A stretch of 64,000 bases of DNA from Toxotes chatareus (taxonomy: Eukaryota; Chordata; Actinopteri; Toxotidae): positions 27,737,577-27,801,576 of the forward strand of contig CM028884.1 of assembly GCA_016801885.1 (NCBI GenBank), written 5' to 3'. Position numbers and translations under genes: made by a program. Below are positions 25,154 to 37,333 of this stretch, in pieces. The first letter of the stretch is position 1. Each line of letters opens with the position of its first letter. The notes beneath the pieces were generated by a model that made no database searches, had not been told where the DNA came from, and was given only the letters and a program-made list of their open reading frames with translations.

Positions 25154-28100
25154 AAACAATTATTGTTACAACAAGTTATCTAAATAGTTATCAAACACTA
25201 TCCATAAACAAATGCACAGATGAACTGTATTTATAAACTATGAGAAAGTCCTTTTCCTGTTGCTTTAATGAGATAGGAACTTTATGAGATGGGAACTTTA
25301 GCTGCTGTTATCACAGGGGACAGACTGCAAGCACTTATTTCTACATAGCACTTATGGCATACAGATGGAAGGAATACATGTGTTTGGGAAAGATGGATGT
25401 TTTTACACCCTTACAGCATCTTGCTAGAATGTGGCTCATCCCGAATGCTTTTTGAACACATTTCTACTGTGACTGTTCGATATCTGGTACCTCGTACCTA
25501 TCTGATCGCCCAAGAAGCCTGAAGTGACTAAACATAAGACAAATCACGTATTTTGTCATTTAGATGTGGAGTCTTGTTGGTACCAACATGGCACAGAAGA
25601 GAAAGGACAAAAATGATCTTAGGAGTTGTCGCACCCACATAAAGCAGCATGTGTCATGAATAATCATGGCCTGGCTCAACAGATCCTTCAGTTCATAGCT
25701 GCGTCTGATCAGTCTGTAATCAAATGACTGCTTGTCTGAATGTGCGATAGTGAATCATGCATCTTATCTGGAAGATGTCACGTCTCTTTCAGCGCTTCAT
25801 CCTATAGTCCTTTTGCTAAAGATTTGATAAATGAGGGTCATTGTTTGAAGAAACAAAACGGGTCCCCTGTGACTCTCTTAGCTGAGTCGACTTCTCAAAG
25901 CTGCATGAGAAGAGAACGAGCGCTGTGTAATGTTCCTCTGCTGCTGCAGACATTCTGCTGTCCTGGAGAGCAGCAGAGGTAATCTCTCTATTTGGTCCTC
26001 ATTATCCAACAATGCTAAATGGATTTGTCGGTTGCTATAGCACTTAACAATCACCCAGTGCCGACATGGGCAGGCATGTACATTGCGAGCAATGTGGAAG
26101 GCACATTGCAGTGTATAATTCTCATTGCCTTAGGCAAACCAGGCACAGTGAAATGGCCCTTTAGTTTTCAAAAATGGCAAAAATGTACCTTTGTTCCCCT
26201 TCATAAATGCACTTTTCTGTTTCTTTAACATGCGCAGTAATTTTCACAATTTCCCTTAATTTGCTTTTGTCTTCATTTAAAAAAGAACAGATATAAGTAG
26301 TGTGTCCTTGTTATTTATGCATCATATATTGCTGGGTTTGCGTTTGTTTGTGTTCCTTCTGCCTTTTGTTTTAGTTCTGCTCTGTTGTTCCCCTAAAGAT
26401 TTCATGCTGCTGTGTTACCTCTGCTGTGTTATTTTCACCTCCAAGTAATGAGAATTTGACATGTTGACACACAGTGTGATTTGAAGACAATGACAATATG
26501 AAACTACTGTGGTTCGCTGAAGAAAGGAAGCTGACTCTTTTTTTCTCTTTAGCCAAGCAGAAGGCTTGAGAAAATTTTGCAGTGATGTTTGAAATGAGTT
26601 CCTCTTTGATCCTGTGATGTTCTGGTGCTCTGACTCAGAGAGGTCGACAAGGGACAGATGCTAATTTCATGACCCAGTAATGGCATGTGGAATCATCTGT
26701 GGGTAGGATAGGGATAGTAAAGTGAGGAGCAGTCTGTGTTCAGCTGAGGGGGAACGGGTAACTCGGGTAGTGTTTTATATAATAACCTACTTAAAATAGT
26801 GAGGTTTATTTTATTCATACAAGTATGTGATTGCCATGTTTATTGATGATTCTAATGAGGAGCTGTTGGGGCTGAAAAGTTAGTCTAATTATCTCTTTAC
26901 AATCCAAGAGGATATTTAATAATAGGGATATAAAGCCCTTATTACAATGTAAATGGTGGCTGCAGTTTTTTTTGTTTTTTTATCCAAGCCAGCCTTTGGT
27001 GTGTACAGAATGTTAAACCCTAGGCTGTTCTTGTTTTCTTTGTTTTCAACTCCCTTTATTAAAAGGCATAGTTCAACTTAATATGCAAAAGAATTATGTC
27101 CATACTGGAGTGGCATTTGCGCCTCCTCAGTGCCAATGAGTGGTGCAAACACTGGAAGCAATGTGCTTGGCACAGTTTTGATGAATGTCAGGCAGGATCT
27201 GATGTTACAAGGAGTGTCCATTTTCTGTGATTTTTAAATGGATATGTTGGCGTACTTTCGCCTGATTTGATTTTTAGCAGTATGTGTATGATGTATCGGC
27301 TTTTAAGTTTGACTGATTTATGGCACAGAGAAGAAGCGGTGTGATTTTTGGCCGAGGGCGTGCTCTAGCACTTTTCATGGGATTTCTCCAGCTGGATGTA
27401 GTTTTTGAGTTCTAATGCAGAGGGGAGTGAAAGGAAGAGGAAGAGGAAACCTGTTTTACAAGATGCTGTGGTGACTGGTGAGAGAGGAAGAAAGGCTTTT
27501 AAGAGCAAGGATTTGGGAGAGATTGATGAGATCACGTATACAGATGAGAGAAGTGGAGCGAGAGTCATGGGCTTTAAAGGTAGCAGCATGTATTAAATTC
27601 CGGCAGTGGGAGGCTGTTGTCTGGCGTTTCATCTTGAAACAACGAAGCTGGTCTAAATGAGGCTGCAGGCTGAGGGGGAACCTCCTGTGATCAATAATGC
27701 GTCTGGTTGGTCTGGGCCTGGCAGGGGAGAGATTTAAAGAGAAAGGAGTGCTCTCCCGCTGCTGGGTGGTGTTTAATCCTCTGAGATGTAGCATCAAAGT
27801 CCCGAAGACCATTCTATTAAGGTGTGAGACACACACGCACACAATATGGAGGCCTAACCTGGTTCAAGAAAAGACCTGAAAGACCTGAAATGGTCACTAA
27901 GTGATGATGAAGTATAGGGACTTCTAGGGTTTCTTTAGTTCTGAATCAGTTTCCTGCCTCCATAAAACACTTTTAAAGCCTTTTATTAATATTTTGAAAC
28001 TTGCAGGCCTACTTTAGCTAGCTTTAGGGTTCTTTTGCTCTTTATCAACCCTTTGCTCCCAAACCAGACTGGTAGCTAACGAACTATGCTGAAGAACTGG

Positions 28101-29099
28101 AGCACAGAAGTTCAGCATGGAGACTGCTGCATCAGGAATGCAAGACTATATTTGATGATCTACCTCTCAAACTGTGCGTATAAATACAAAAACAGAATAT
28201 ACAAAATATATTATGATGATACCATAACCCAGTCTACCATACCGATCATTAGTTAGTGAAACATAATCTAACCTAGGTACCTGCAGCTACAGAGCCGTAA
28301 AGGATGTGAAAATATACGTTTCCTTTCACTACACACACTGAGATAAAGAAAGGGGGGGAAAGGAAAAGGAAGCCTAATGGGCCTCTAAAGAGTTTTTTTA
28401 TCCTCTGGTGCTTCACCCTTATTACCTCTTCTGTCCCACCTCCCATCACCAGAGGGTGAAACATTTTTTTTTGCTCCAGGTTTTTGTTGTACAACACTCG
28501 AGGGTGAAGTGTTCTGTGCAGTCCTGTATATTCTCATAATATCTGACCTGAGGCTTTCTTTGTATGAGAGCATGTTGTAACTCGCTGATAAAGAGCTGTA
28601 GCTGTGTTATTTTCCCATGCCAGGAGGTAGAGGGATTTAGCAGAGGAACTGTGATCTTATTTTTTTCATGAAGGCACAGGGATTTTGTTTAAATAGAGAC
28701 ATTTTGCATGGCATGTCATTTTGAGCTTTTCATGTCATTTACGGCTGTTTTATAGATTGTACTCTTTACAATATTGAAACCCTGCATATGGATAATCATG
28801 ATAATATTTATAAATGAATAATACTCATAATGAGACTAATAATGAGGCTAATAAATAATAACTGTAGCAGTGGGTGCTGAACAGTGTTGACCAGACTCTG
28901 CTGCTCCAGAGGCCGAAATACCTGCTGAAAGCGACTGGAGGAGCGAGACAAGAAAACACACAACTACAGGACAGACAAGACGCCAAGTTAGTAACACACA
29001 TTAATAGGATATGAATGCATACAGATGGAACGGGAGAGGAAGAGAGAGGAGCTTGGTGCATTATGGGATGTCCCCCGGCAGTCTAGCCCTGTAGCAGCA

Positions 29100-29554
29100 T
29101 AACTGGGCAGGCTTGATCTGTGCAGTTCTAACTATGGGTTTTATCAGAAAGGAAAGTTTTAAGCCTACTCTTAAATGTGGAGAGGAGGGTATCTGCCTCC
29201 CAGACCTAAACTGGAAAATGGTTCCACAGTAGAGGAGCGTGATAGCTGAAGGCTCTGCCTCCCATTCTACTTAGTTCTAATAGTAGGGTGCTATGAGCTC
29301 TTAAAGATATGATGCTGCCTGACCATTAAGGGCTTTGTAGGTGAGGAGGATGGCTTTCTATTCTGCATTTTACAGGGAGCCAGTACAGAGAAGCTAATAT
29401 GGGAGAAATATGATCTCTTTTCCTAGTTCCTGTCAGTACACGTACAGCAGCATTTTGGATCAGCTGAAGAGTCTTTGGAGACTTGTTGGGGCCGCGTGAT
29501 AATAAAAAATTTTAATAATCCTGCCTAGAAGTAACAAATTCTTTGACTAGTTAT
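29100..29554 (-). pseudogene. LINE ORF2 C-terminal fragment and 3' UTR start
   Basis: Minus-strand translation gives LVKEFVTSRQDY, then KTLQLIQNAAVRVLTGTRKR and HISPILASLYWLPVKCRI. This is the conserved C-terminal end of the L2-clade reverse transcriptase polyprotein. Downstream, toward 29.1 kb, the frame breaks repeatedly, but the nucleotide sequence still resembles the family, including the segment encoding the final residues. It is nonfunctional. Confidence 0.75.
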
Positions 29555-29993
29555 CAAAATCACCTACTATAATGGCTTTTTCTGTATTTATGACTAAACT
29601 TGATAAAAGCTCTGACAATTCAGATGCAAATTCAGAGTATGGGCCAGGAGCGCAGTATACTATAACAAATAGACTTGGCTGTAGTGATTTGCAGGTGTAA
29701 AAGACTAACATGAAGGCTTTTATATGAATTATGACTGAGTTTATGACTGATCTAGGGCTGATTAATAGACTAGAGTCGAAGATGGCTACAGCTCCACCTC
29801 TTTGGCCGGGGCCTCAAGGAATGTGAGTATTACTTTGACTGGAGGGAGTGGATTAATTTAGGCTAACATTCTTCATGACCCAGCAAGGTTTCAGTAAGAT
29901 AAACTAAATAGCTATGATAATCTGAAACTGGATTTACAAACACAGCTTTAGATGACAGAGATGTAGTATTTAGTAGTCCACATTTAATTCTCC
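29555..29993 (-). pseudogene. LINE endonuclease domain fragment
   Basis: On the minus strand the peptide begins IKCGLLNTTSLSSKA and continues to VYLTETLLGHEE, the AP-endonuclease N terminus of L2/CR1 LINEs. The usual LTETW motif has its Trp changed to Leu. Several stops and frameshifts follow. It ends at a 'ggtgattttgataac' stretch matching the VGDFN motif region and then jumps directly into the 3' part of ORF2, marking an internal deletion. Confidence 0.7.
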
Positions 29994-30047
29994 TATTTTA
30001 TTTTTATTAGGTTTTTATGTGTAACTGAGTATTCTTCCTTTGGACTG

Positions 30048-30345
30048 TCACCCAGTCCCCTGGCTTCCCGGCTCAATTGTATGAGCTACTCTGAGTTGAC
30101 TCGCACTGGCGACTGGGGGCTGGCTAACTACAGCAGCTAACGATTGGGTTTCAATGGTGTGGAGCAGCGCTTCCAGTTCGCTCAGCCTTGCCTCCATCAC
30201 TGGAAGTAAACTACATCTATTAGATTTACCACTATCACTAGAGGAGGCAGAGGAATTAGCCTGTTGTCTTAACATGAGACACATCAAGCAACAGAGAGCC
30301 TGAGAGGGAGAGAGAGAGAAACCATCGCTAACTGCTAAGCTAAAG
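30048..30345 (-). pseudogene. LINE ORF1 N-terminal remnant
   Basis: The minus strand encodes a Ser-rich segment (QANSSASSSDSGKSNRCS) followed by an EARLSELEALLHTIET helix, the N-terminal portion of the ORF1 protein of the fish L2/CR1-like LINE above. The usual start region is shifted out of frame by a small indel near 30.29 kb. The reading frame stops shortly after the GSQGTG stretch, where the ORF1 esterase-like domain would follow but is deleted. No function is expected. Confidence 0.65.
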
Positions 30346-32349
30346 TAATTAGCAGATCTGAATAGCTTGTAAACATGCATGGGAACAGTGAGAGAGTTTC
30401 TAAAAGAAGGAAAGAGTGTTGAGTGCTTAAGCAGAACTAGTGTAACTGTAAATATGCAGTGGGTAATTAGCCACTGTGATGAAGAATATAGCAAAATTAA
30501 TCACAGAGCAGCAAAAAAAAAAAACAGTACCACAAAAGCTGGACACAGGAAATGAGACAGGATGCATGTCAGCACATGAGCTGAGGGCAGTCAGGTGTTT
30601 GGTCATACACACACACACACACACGGATACCTGAAAATCCCACAGTACCATTATGCGACAGTGTAGCTGCCAAGATACACGCACCTGCCCTCCCACACCT
30701 GCTTTCCTCAATCTGCCTCTGTCATTGTCACCTGCTGTAACCGTATGCTGTGCTACATACACACATATGCAGTCACACACACAAAACACACGATAAACAC
30801 CTAACGTCATCCTCATCTTCCATGTGAGGTAGCGTGATATTTGCCCCGGCAGCAGGAGCTGGAGCACGTCTGAGAGCCTCCTCACCCATCCTGCCCCCTC
30901 CCCCTGCTCTGCCGCTCCTCAGTGGCTCTATAAGATATTTATAAGCATTTTGATAGTTTTCTTCCACTCCCTATCATCCGAGGTGAATGCTGTCATGTCG
31001 GATTACTCCAAGAGCCATGCCGCTGCTCTCCCGCTATTCACTGAAGGTACCAGCACGTTTCTGTTTAGACCCACACAGGGTTCGTCCTGAATTATTAATC
31101 GTAGTCATGTCATTTACCAGCTCGCACAGCCTCCCTAGCCAAGGACCCCTAGCTTGACAGGGAATGGAAACAGCAAGGCACTGATTAGATTCTCAGCAGA
31201 TGTAGCCCAAAACCTCTGCTGCACTTCAAAAAAGAAATAATTAAATCAGCTAAAAAAAACAACCTGTTAAATACACAACTTAAAACAACATCCGTGTGTA
31301 CGGTACAACACATTTTAAAATTGTGTTGGAGATAAAGGCATTCATCACTCAGAGTTTCACATCAGGGTCTTAATTCATCATCTTGACTTTTATTTTGGGA
31401 TACTGGTATCACTTCCTCTGCCTGAACGACTCCATTCATAGAAACACGTGTAGATATTGTCTTATCAGCAGCCATATATGGCATCCATACTTACAATGTA
31501 GCACATCTATAATCGTAGCAGCCTGAGTAGCTATAGCTTCCAAGTTTACATTGTGGCAGTGGTGCAGCCATAGTAATGTGTTACTACACTGGCAGATGCT
31601 TTTGTGGAAAGCGACAAACAAAAATCTAAAATACAGTTTTTTTTTAGTCCTGATGGCCTGAATGAAGCTTATACTGAACCACTGAGAACACACTGGATGA
31701 TATGTAGACTTTAATTAGAGTTATATTACCTTAGTCAACCCCGTCAAATGTTCCTGTCATTCATTAACTCACATAATTAACTTGGAATAAGCAAAAGACA
31801 GGAGGAAAACTACAGTGTGATGAGATGGTTGTAGGAGAGATGAGGGCAGTGACTGTAAACTCTGCAGAGGAATCTGGAGGAGAGAGAAGAGTGAACTTCA
31901 GAAGAGTGACGTGACCTTCAGGTGAACTGTAGCTCTGAATTGAAACTGACGTACTTGATAAAATTATAGAATAATTCTCGCTCATTGGACCCTTTTTACT
32001 GTCTGCATGCAGATTTCTGCCAGTTTGGTTTGCTTTGCTTTCCCTGGCCCATGCACATTTAGAACTGTTATGGTCCGAGTTTCAGGAATGAAAACTAAAC
32101 ACATCTAAAATTATCTGAATGTGAGGAGCAGGCACGGGCTTGATCAGGGAGCGAACAGTTAGTATCTTTCAGCACTGGAAATAGTTTGATTCCTTTCTTG
32201 ATTGCAAGCACCAACTGGCCCAGACACAGCATTACTTCAGTCATAACTGTCTCACTGTAAAAAAAAAAATAAAGTAAAAGTAAAAGACTCTACTGTCTAG
32301 GAAAAGAAAAAGTCTACAGCCACACCTAGCAACTGTGTGAGGTTGTACA

Positions 32350-32575
32350 TTGACACAGCAGTTTTTTGAGCTAAAAACTAACGTCGGCATGTTGACATGT
32401 TCAAAATGGCAATGTTTACATGCCAGTGTTTAGATGATTACATTTACCATATGCATTACCATATAAGAAAGTGTGTTAGCATGCAAACATTTGCTAATTA
32501 GGACTAAGTCAGGGGGTTACCAAAGTCAGTGGGGTTTTTTTCCTCTGGGGACCATGAATGTTTATTGACTGAATG
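32350..32575. repeat. Decayed teleost interspersed repeat
   Basis: The series 'tttgagctaaaaactaacgt', 'gcatgttgacatgttc', 'gttagcatgcaaacatttgc' and 'cctctggggaccatgaatgt' follows the order of a very common fish repeat. It is degraded by small indels and lacks a coding region. Confidence 0.6.
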
Positions 32576-35500
32576 ATGATTTAATGTGTATTAGCAGTGA
32601 AGTCAAGTGAAAAAAAAACAATATTTAGCAAGTTTGTTTGCTTATATTAACACTTGATTGTGCAGCACAAGTTCATTAATGCAACTGCTCATCTGCAAAC
32701 GTGCCTGCGCGTAGTGAGCTCGTTGCTTTTTCCCCTGTTTCTTTGACTCTCTCATACCCAGACATGTACATACACACACATGCACACACACATACCCATA
32801 CACAGCGCTGGTGCAGATAGAAAATGGGTTTTGCCAGTGACAATAAGAGATGAATGGAGAGGTGCTCGGAGTAAATGAGGTGATTTCCATGATGAAATAG
32901 AGCGATAAAAAGGCAGAGGAGAGATCGCTTTTCCTCTCCCCGTCTGTCTCTCCGCCTCTCCTCCGCTTTGTTGGCCGCCCATTCATCATGACATCACAGT
33001 GATGGAGAACACACACACGTACACACACACACACACAAACGCAGTAGATGAAGTGGAAAGAGACTGCTGAACTGAAATCATCCAGAGGAAAGCAGGTTGA
33101 AGTTCTGTGCCGAAATCTGTCTGATACTGTATCCCACCCGTGGGTGACCTTGAAGTGAGGAGGGTGATGTCACTCTGGAGTGTCGAGCAGCAACCTGGTG
33201 TGTCGGCCTGCATGGATAAGAGCTGGCTCTGAACTCCTGAGGATTGAAATAACCCAGCAAGGAATTATTTAGTGGACAAAGGCAGGAGCAAGGACAAATC
33301 CAGGACCACTCATGTAAATTTACAGCACCTGTATGGAAGACATTTTTTGCCCTGCTAGGCTGAGGCTGAAGGACTTCAGTGTCAGTGGGGCTGATCGGTC
33401 TTTTGCCTGAGATATCCTGATCCCAACGGAATTTGTAATGGATAATCAGAGACCTCCAAGGAAAAAAAATGTGTTTTGGTGAAACCTTTGCCTTTTCCTC
33501 TTGACCCAAAATCAAACCAAAATTCCTTAGAGAATGAACCTACTGACTGTAGTGATCTCTTAAGCCACACATAGCATCTTCCTCTTACACATAGCATCTC
33601 AAAAACTTTATAGTAACATTAAGTAGCTACTAACCACATTGCTGTATTTATTTTAGTTCAGAAATGATTAGGCGATTATTGGATTAATCTATTGACAAAA
33701 AAATGATTGCGACAGTTTTATAAAAGACTAATGAAAATGCCACATATTCACTGATTCTCAGCTTGGGGCTTTGTACTGTTGGTCAGACAAAAGAAGCAAA
33801 TTCAGGTTATCACCTTGTGCTCTGGGAACCTGTGGTGGGCATTTTTCACCAGGCAGCAAAAAAGAAAAAGAATTGGTTGCAACCTAAGTTAATGTATGGT
33901 GTCCAGGGGGATGACCCAGGTAGATTTTTGTGATGCCCAGCCTTTCCACTGTGCTGTATGTACACAACTTATGGCAAGATGTAACTGGGCTGAGTTCTAT
34001 TAAAGCGCATTCAAGCTCTCTGGAAAAGTTTAGTAGACTTTAATCCCCCTAGAATTACAGGTCCTAGAAGTGTGTTCTTTGTCCCATCCAGTACTTTTGT
34101 GTTGCAGCTTCTAAGGGGGCTCTCAGCTGGGGAGTTTTTACACTGGGGCTCTTTGTTAGGGTGGGGATCAGAGTTTGACGGCCACACACCGCCCCCACCA
34201 TCTGACCCCACTGGTCTGTTTCAAGAGTTCCGACCCATTGTTCTGATTCATGGTCCTCGACGTCCTTTTGTCAGTAAATGCAGCTATTTACCTCTGTTGC
34301 TAGGAAACAAGATTGGCACCCACATTGATGTATGCAGGAAAAACAGAACAATCTACAGCCAGGCAGACTCACATGATTACAAATGGAGGGAGTATGACCA
34401 CCCATACGGGCTACAAATAAGTGTCCCTCTTCCACTATCCTGTTTGTTTGCTGTAACTGTTTATAATCCTTGCAACGTATGCAAGAACATATCTAATGAT
34501 TTGAATTTATATGTACCTCATTTAGGTGGTCTTGGATTTTCTTTCTTGGTCTGCATCTGAAATTTTAAAATATAAAGTTTTTAGGTGAACCACTCCTTTA
34601 TTTGGACTGAATTCCACTGTGAAAGCACCTTCAGTGTTATCTGTCTTTACCATTATAGCAATTTTCAACTTTATTAGCAATGTGGCTGCACTTTATATGT
34701 TACAAGTTTTGGAGTTCAATGTATATTTGTCGTTTGATGAAAGTTTCATTAGTAAGTGTATCCTTGTAGCCGTTGTTGAAACTGAAGGATGTGTGAAGAA
34801 ACAAGTTGCTTGAGGGGGGACTTTAGTCATTTAAACTAAAAGTCTTTATTCTGACAAGCAACACTGGCTGTGATTAGGAGTGTTTGGCAGGTTTGCAGTG
34901 ATGGATGTCAGAATGCTGTCCCACTCCTTCTCTGATCAAGCACAACTTGGGGAAGAGATACCTGTATCATGTAGACGTTTTTTAATTTAACAGCTCGTGT
35001 TTTACCTGCAGGTTATTTGCCTCAAAGGGATCATTTATATTAATTTTTAACAGCAGAGTGATGTGATTCCTTTCTCTCCTGCTGTGCCCGTGTTGATGAA
35101 CATCATGTTCTTCCCACAGTTTCTCTTCTTCGTCAGGAATATGGCTAAAGACATTAGATCACACTCCAGAGAGAACTGAATTGAGATAAGAACGTCTGGG
35201 TTCACTTCCAGAAGAAAGAGAACCTGAATTGTTTTCTTTTGGGCATTTATAAAAACCTTTTCCCAGGACCACAGCAGGTCAAATGTCACTAGCTCAAGTG
35301 GACTAAGGCCAGTTGAGGGGTGACCTCAAGTATGTGATCACACAGAAAGTGTTGTGACGTAGATGTAGATTTACCACTTTGACAATGCACATGTGGCATA
35401 AAGAAGCATGGTCCAAATACAGAAACACCATACACAGCAATGGAAGTAAGTTTCAAAGCAACCTGAATGAATGCTCTAGTAGTAAAGGCTAAAGCTAGAT

Positions 35501-36484
35501 GTTAGCCAGTATCACAGGATGTTGAAATCACAATTTCAATCATTTTAATCACAATTAAAGTGTTTGGTTCATTATTGTTTGCTTTTCTTTATGCCACCTC
35601 ATGGGAGCTGAATCGTTGTTGAGCTGTGTTAAAATCTAGGGGTGAAGTTTTTTTTTTTTTTTTTGTAAAGGAACTGCACTGGGAGAACACATTGAGTTAC
35701 AGCAGCTAGTGGTACAGTAGTGGCCTAGCCCAGATGTGCCATGAGGACTTTGTCTCGGTTACAAAGACAGAGTTAATCCTGCCCTTTGTGACATTTAGAG
35801 CTAAAAGAGGATCAACAGCAGAAATGTTCATTTACAGCAATTCAAAGTTAATCTAATAGGTGATGAGTTGGTAAATAAAACAGGATGGTACTTTTAATTG
35901 ATCACTGCATCTTGGCAAGTAAAAACAATTGAAACGGGTAAATTCTGCTTCTACAGGGTCTCTCTCTCTCTTCCACTCCCCACTCGTCCATACAATGACA
36001 GAACTTCCTTCCCTTAATATTGAAATAGAGCTGTCACGTCCTGTCATTAATCTCTGTCTGCCCCCTGAGCTCTGTGCCCTTGTAGAAAGGTCTTACACAT
36101 GCAAAAACACACACATAGTCACATATGCACTACTTCATACACCTCACCCTCTTTGTCCCAGGTAAAGTCCTACAGTGTACAGCTCGTGCTACATGAAAAA
36201 AAGATGAGCCAAATGGCTGACCTGGCGCTCGGCTGAGTGCACCCTCTCCGTGTCACCCTGCCCTGCCTAGCAGAGGCAACCCCTCCCATCGGAGATGACA
36301 TGAGTTCACCGCTGGGGCTGAGGACAGAGGACAGAGGACAGAAAAGGACTGGAGCAGCTGAAAGAACAGAGAGTTTAAAGCCAGTGAGTCAGAAACAAGA
36401 GCTACAGAGCAAAATCAGGGACAGCACTGAATATAACAATTCACGGTATCCTAAAAATGTAATCTTATTATACAAGCGCTGTAT

Positions 36485-36585
36485 CTTAATCTCCTGTGAT
36501 AGACTGGAAACCTGTCCAGGGTGTTTTCCCCCGCCTCTTGCTCAATGTCAGCTGAGATTGGCTCCAGCCCTTTGCTTGGGACCCA
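36485..36585. repeat. Short fragment of the 'gataggctccagcc' fish repeat
   Basis: 'gatagactggaaacctgtcc' followed by 'agggtgttttcccccgcctc' and 'gctgagattggctccagccc' is a clear decayed copy of a widespread fish repeat. About 100 bp are recognisable. Confidence 0.6.
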
Positions 36586-37309
36586 ACATGTTTTTTTTTT
36601 ATCTTCCTATTAACAATAAATAACGTGAGGTTTTGCTATTGCGATTTTCAACCAGGAAAAAGTTAAAGACTGAGACTGATTTTCTAAATGGAGCAATACA
36701 ATCCTCCTTAGTGATAATGATAATACTGTAGTAACACTTTTGCTTTGGTGCTAGTGGAGATGGTTAGACAAGGCTGAGGCAGATAATCTGATAGGTTTAC
36801 GGTTAGCCTATTGGTGACCTGTGACCAGAAGGACTCAGCTGATGCACAGAGCCAGAGAATGTGGAAATAATCACCTACTGGATGTGCTGAAAATGGGTTT
36901 GTAATTTATTGTCGGGCATTTAACAAGAGGTGTTGACTCAGGAAGTTTACACTGAGGCCTTCAACTCAGCCATAGCCGAAGACAACCCAAGGTTAGACAG
37001 TCAGTTTCAATCAGAACATTGGTTGTGTCCATAAAATATCATCTACATCTCAGTTTGTCCTCATTCCATAAAATCAAGTGAGACTGTTTTCTCCCTGCCA
37101 GGATGGAAACAGCACACCTGCTGCTGCCCTCGCACACAGTAAATGATAGCTGACTATATAAAGAATGTCACACCTGATTGAGAACAAATTTGCTTCCAGA
37201 CACACATGCGGCTCATCTCTGTCCTACCGTCACTGGCATTTAATTGCACTTGATATTTAAGTGCTGGAGCAGATCACATTACAAGTGGCTCTTCCTCCTG
37301 TTTGTGCTG

Positions 37310-37333
37310 GCGGCATATTCCATTATATGCCGC
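37310..37333. repeat. 9-bp perfect inverted repeat in an enhancer-like segment
   Basis: GCGGCATAT (37310-37318) and ATATGCCGC (37325-37333) flank a 6-nt spacer. The surroundings to about 37480 are complex, non-repetitive and relatively GC-rich. Confidence 0.85.

Larger units (their letters stand above)
17051..28799. other. Intronic stretch without recognisable genes
   Basis: About 11.7 kb in which I see no exon, RNA gene or clear mobile element. It contains the pentamer repeat at 21.6 kb, two inverted repeats and several A or T runs. Its short open frames lack domains, codon bias or neighbouring splice patterns. Confidence 0.6.
28800..30520 (-). mobile_element. Defective L2/CR1-clade LINE with two internal deletions
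   Basis: Read on the minus strand, the element runs from a 5' region near 30.52 kb to an AT-rich, TAATAA-type tail near 28.8 kb. In order it has an ORF1 N-terminal remnant, the start of the endonuclease domain, the C-terminal part of the reverse-transcriptase polyprotein, and the 3' UTR. I recognise the sequence from many teleost genomes. The rest of ORF1, most of the endonuclease and the RT core are missing, so it cannot move on its own. Boundaries are approximate. Confidence 0.8.

Noticed and set aside
30995..31093. Short ATG frame (MSDYSKSH...) after TATA-like sequence, with an internal gtacc donor-like word
   Set aside because: It is about 32 codons, with no homology recognised and no confirming splice partner.
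36001..36623. Overlapping plus-strand frames near 36.0-36.6 kb
   Set aside because: The second crosses a decayed repeat, and neither shows a domain or splice context.
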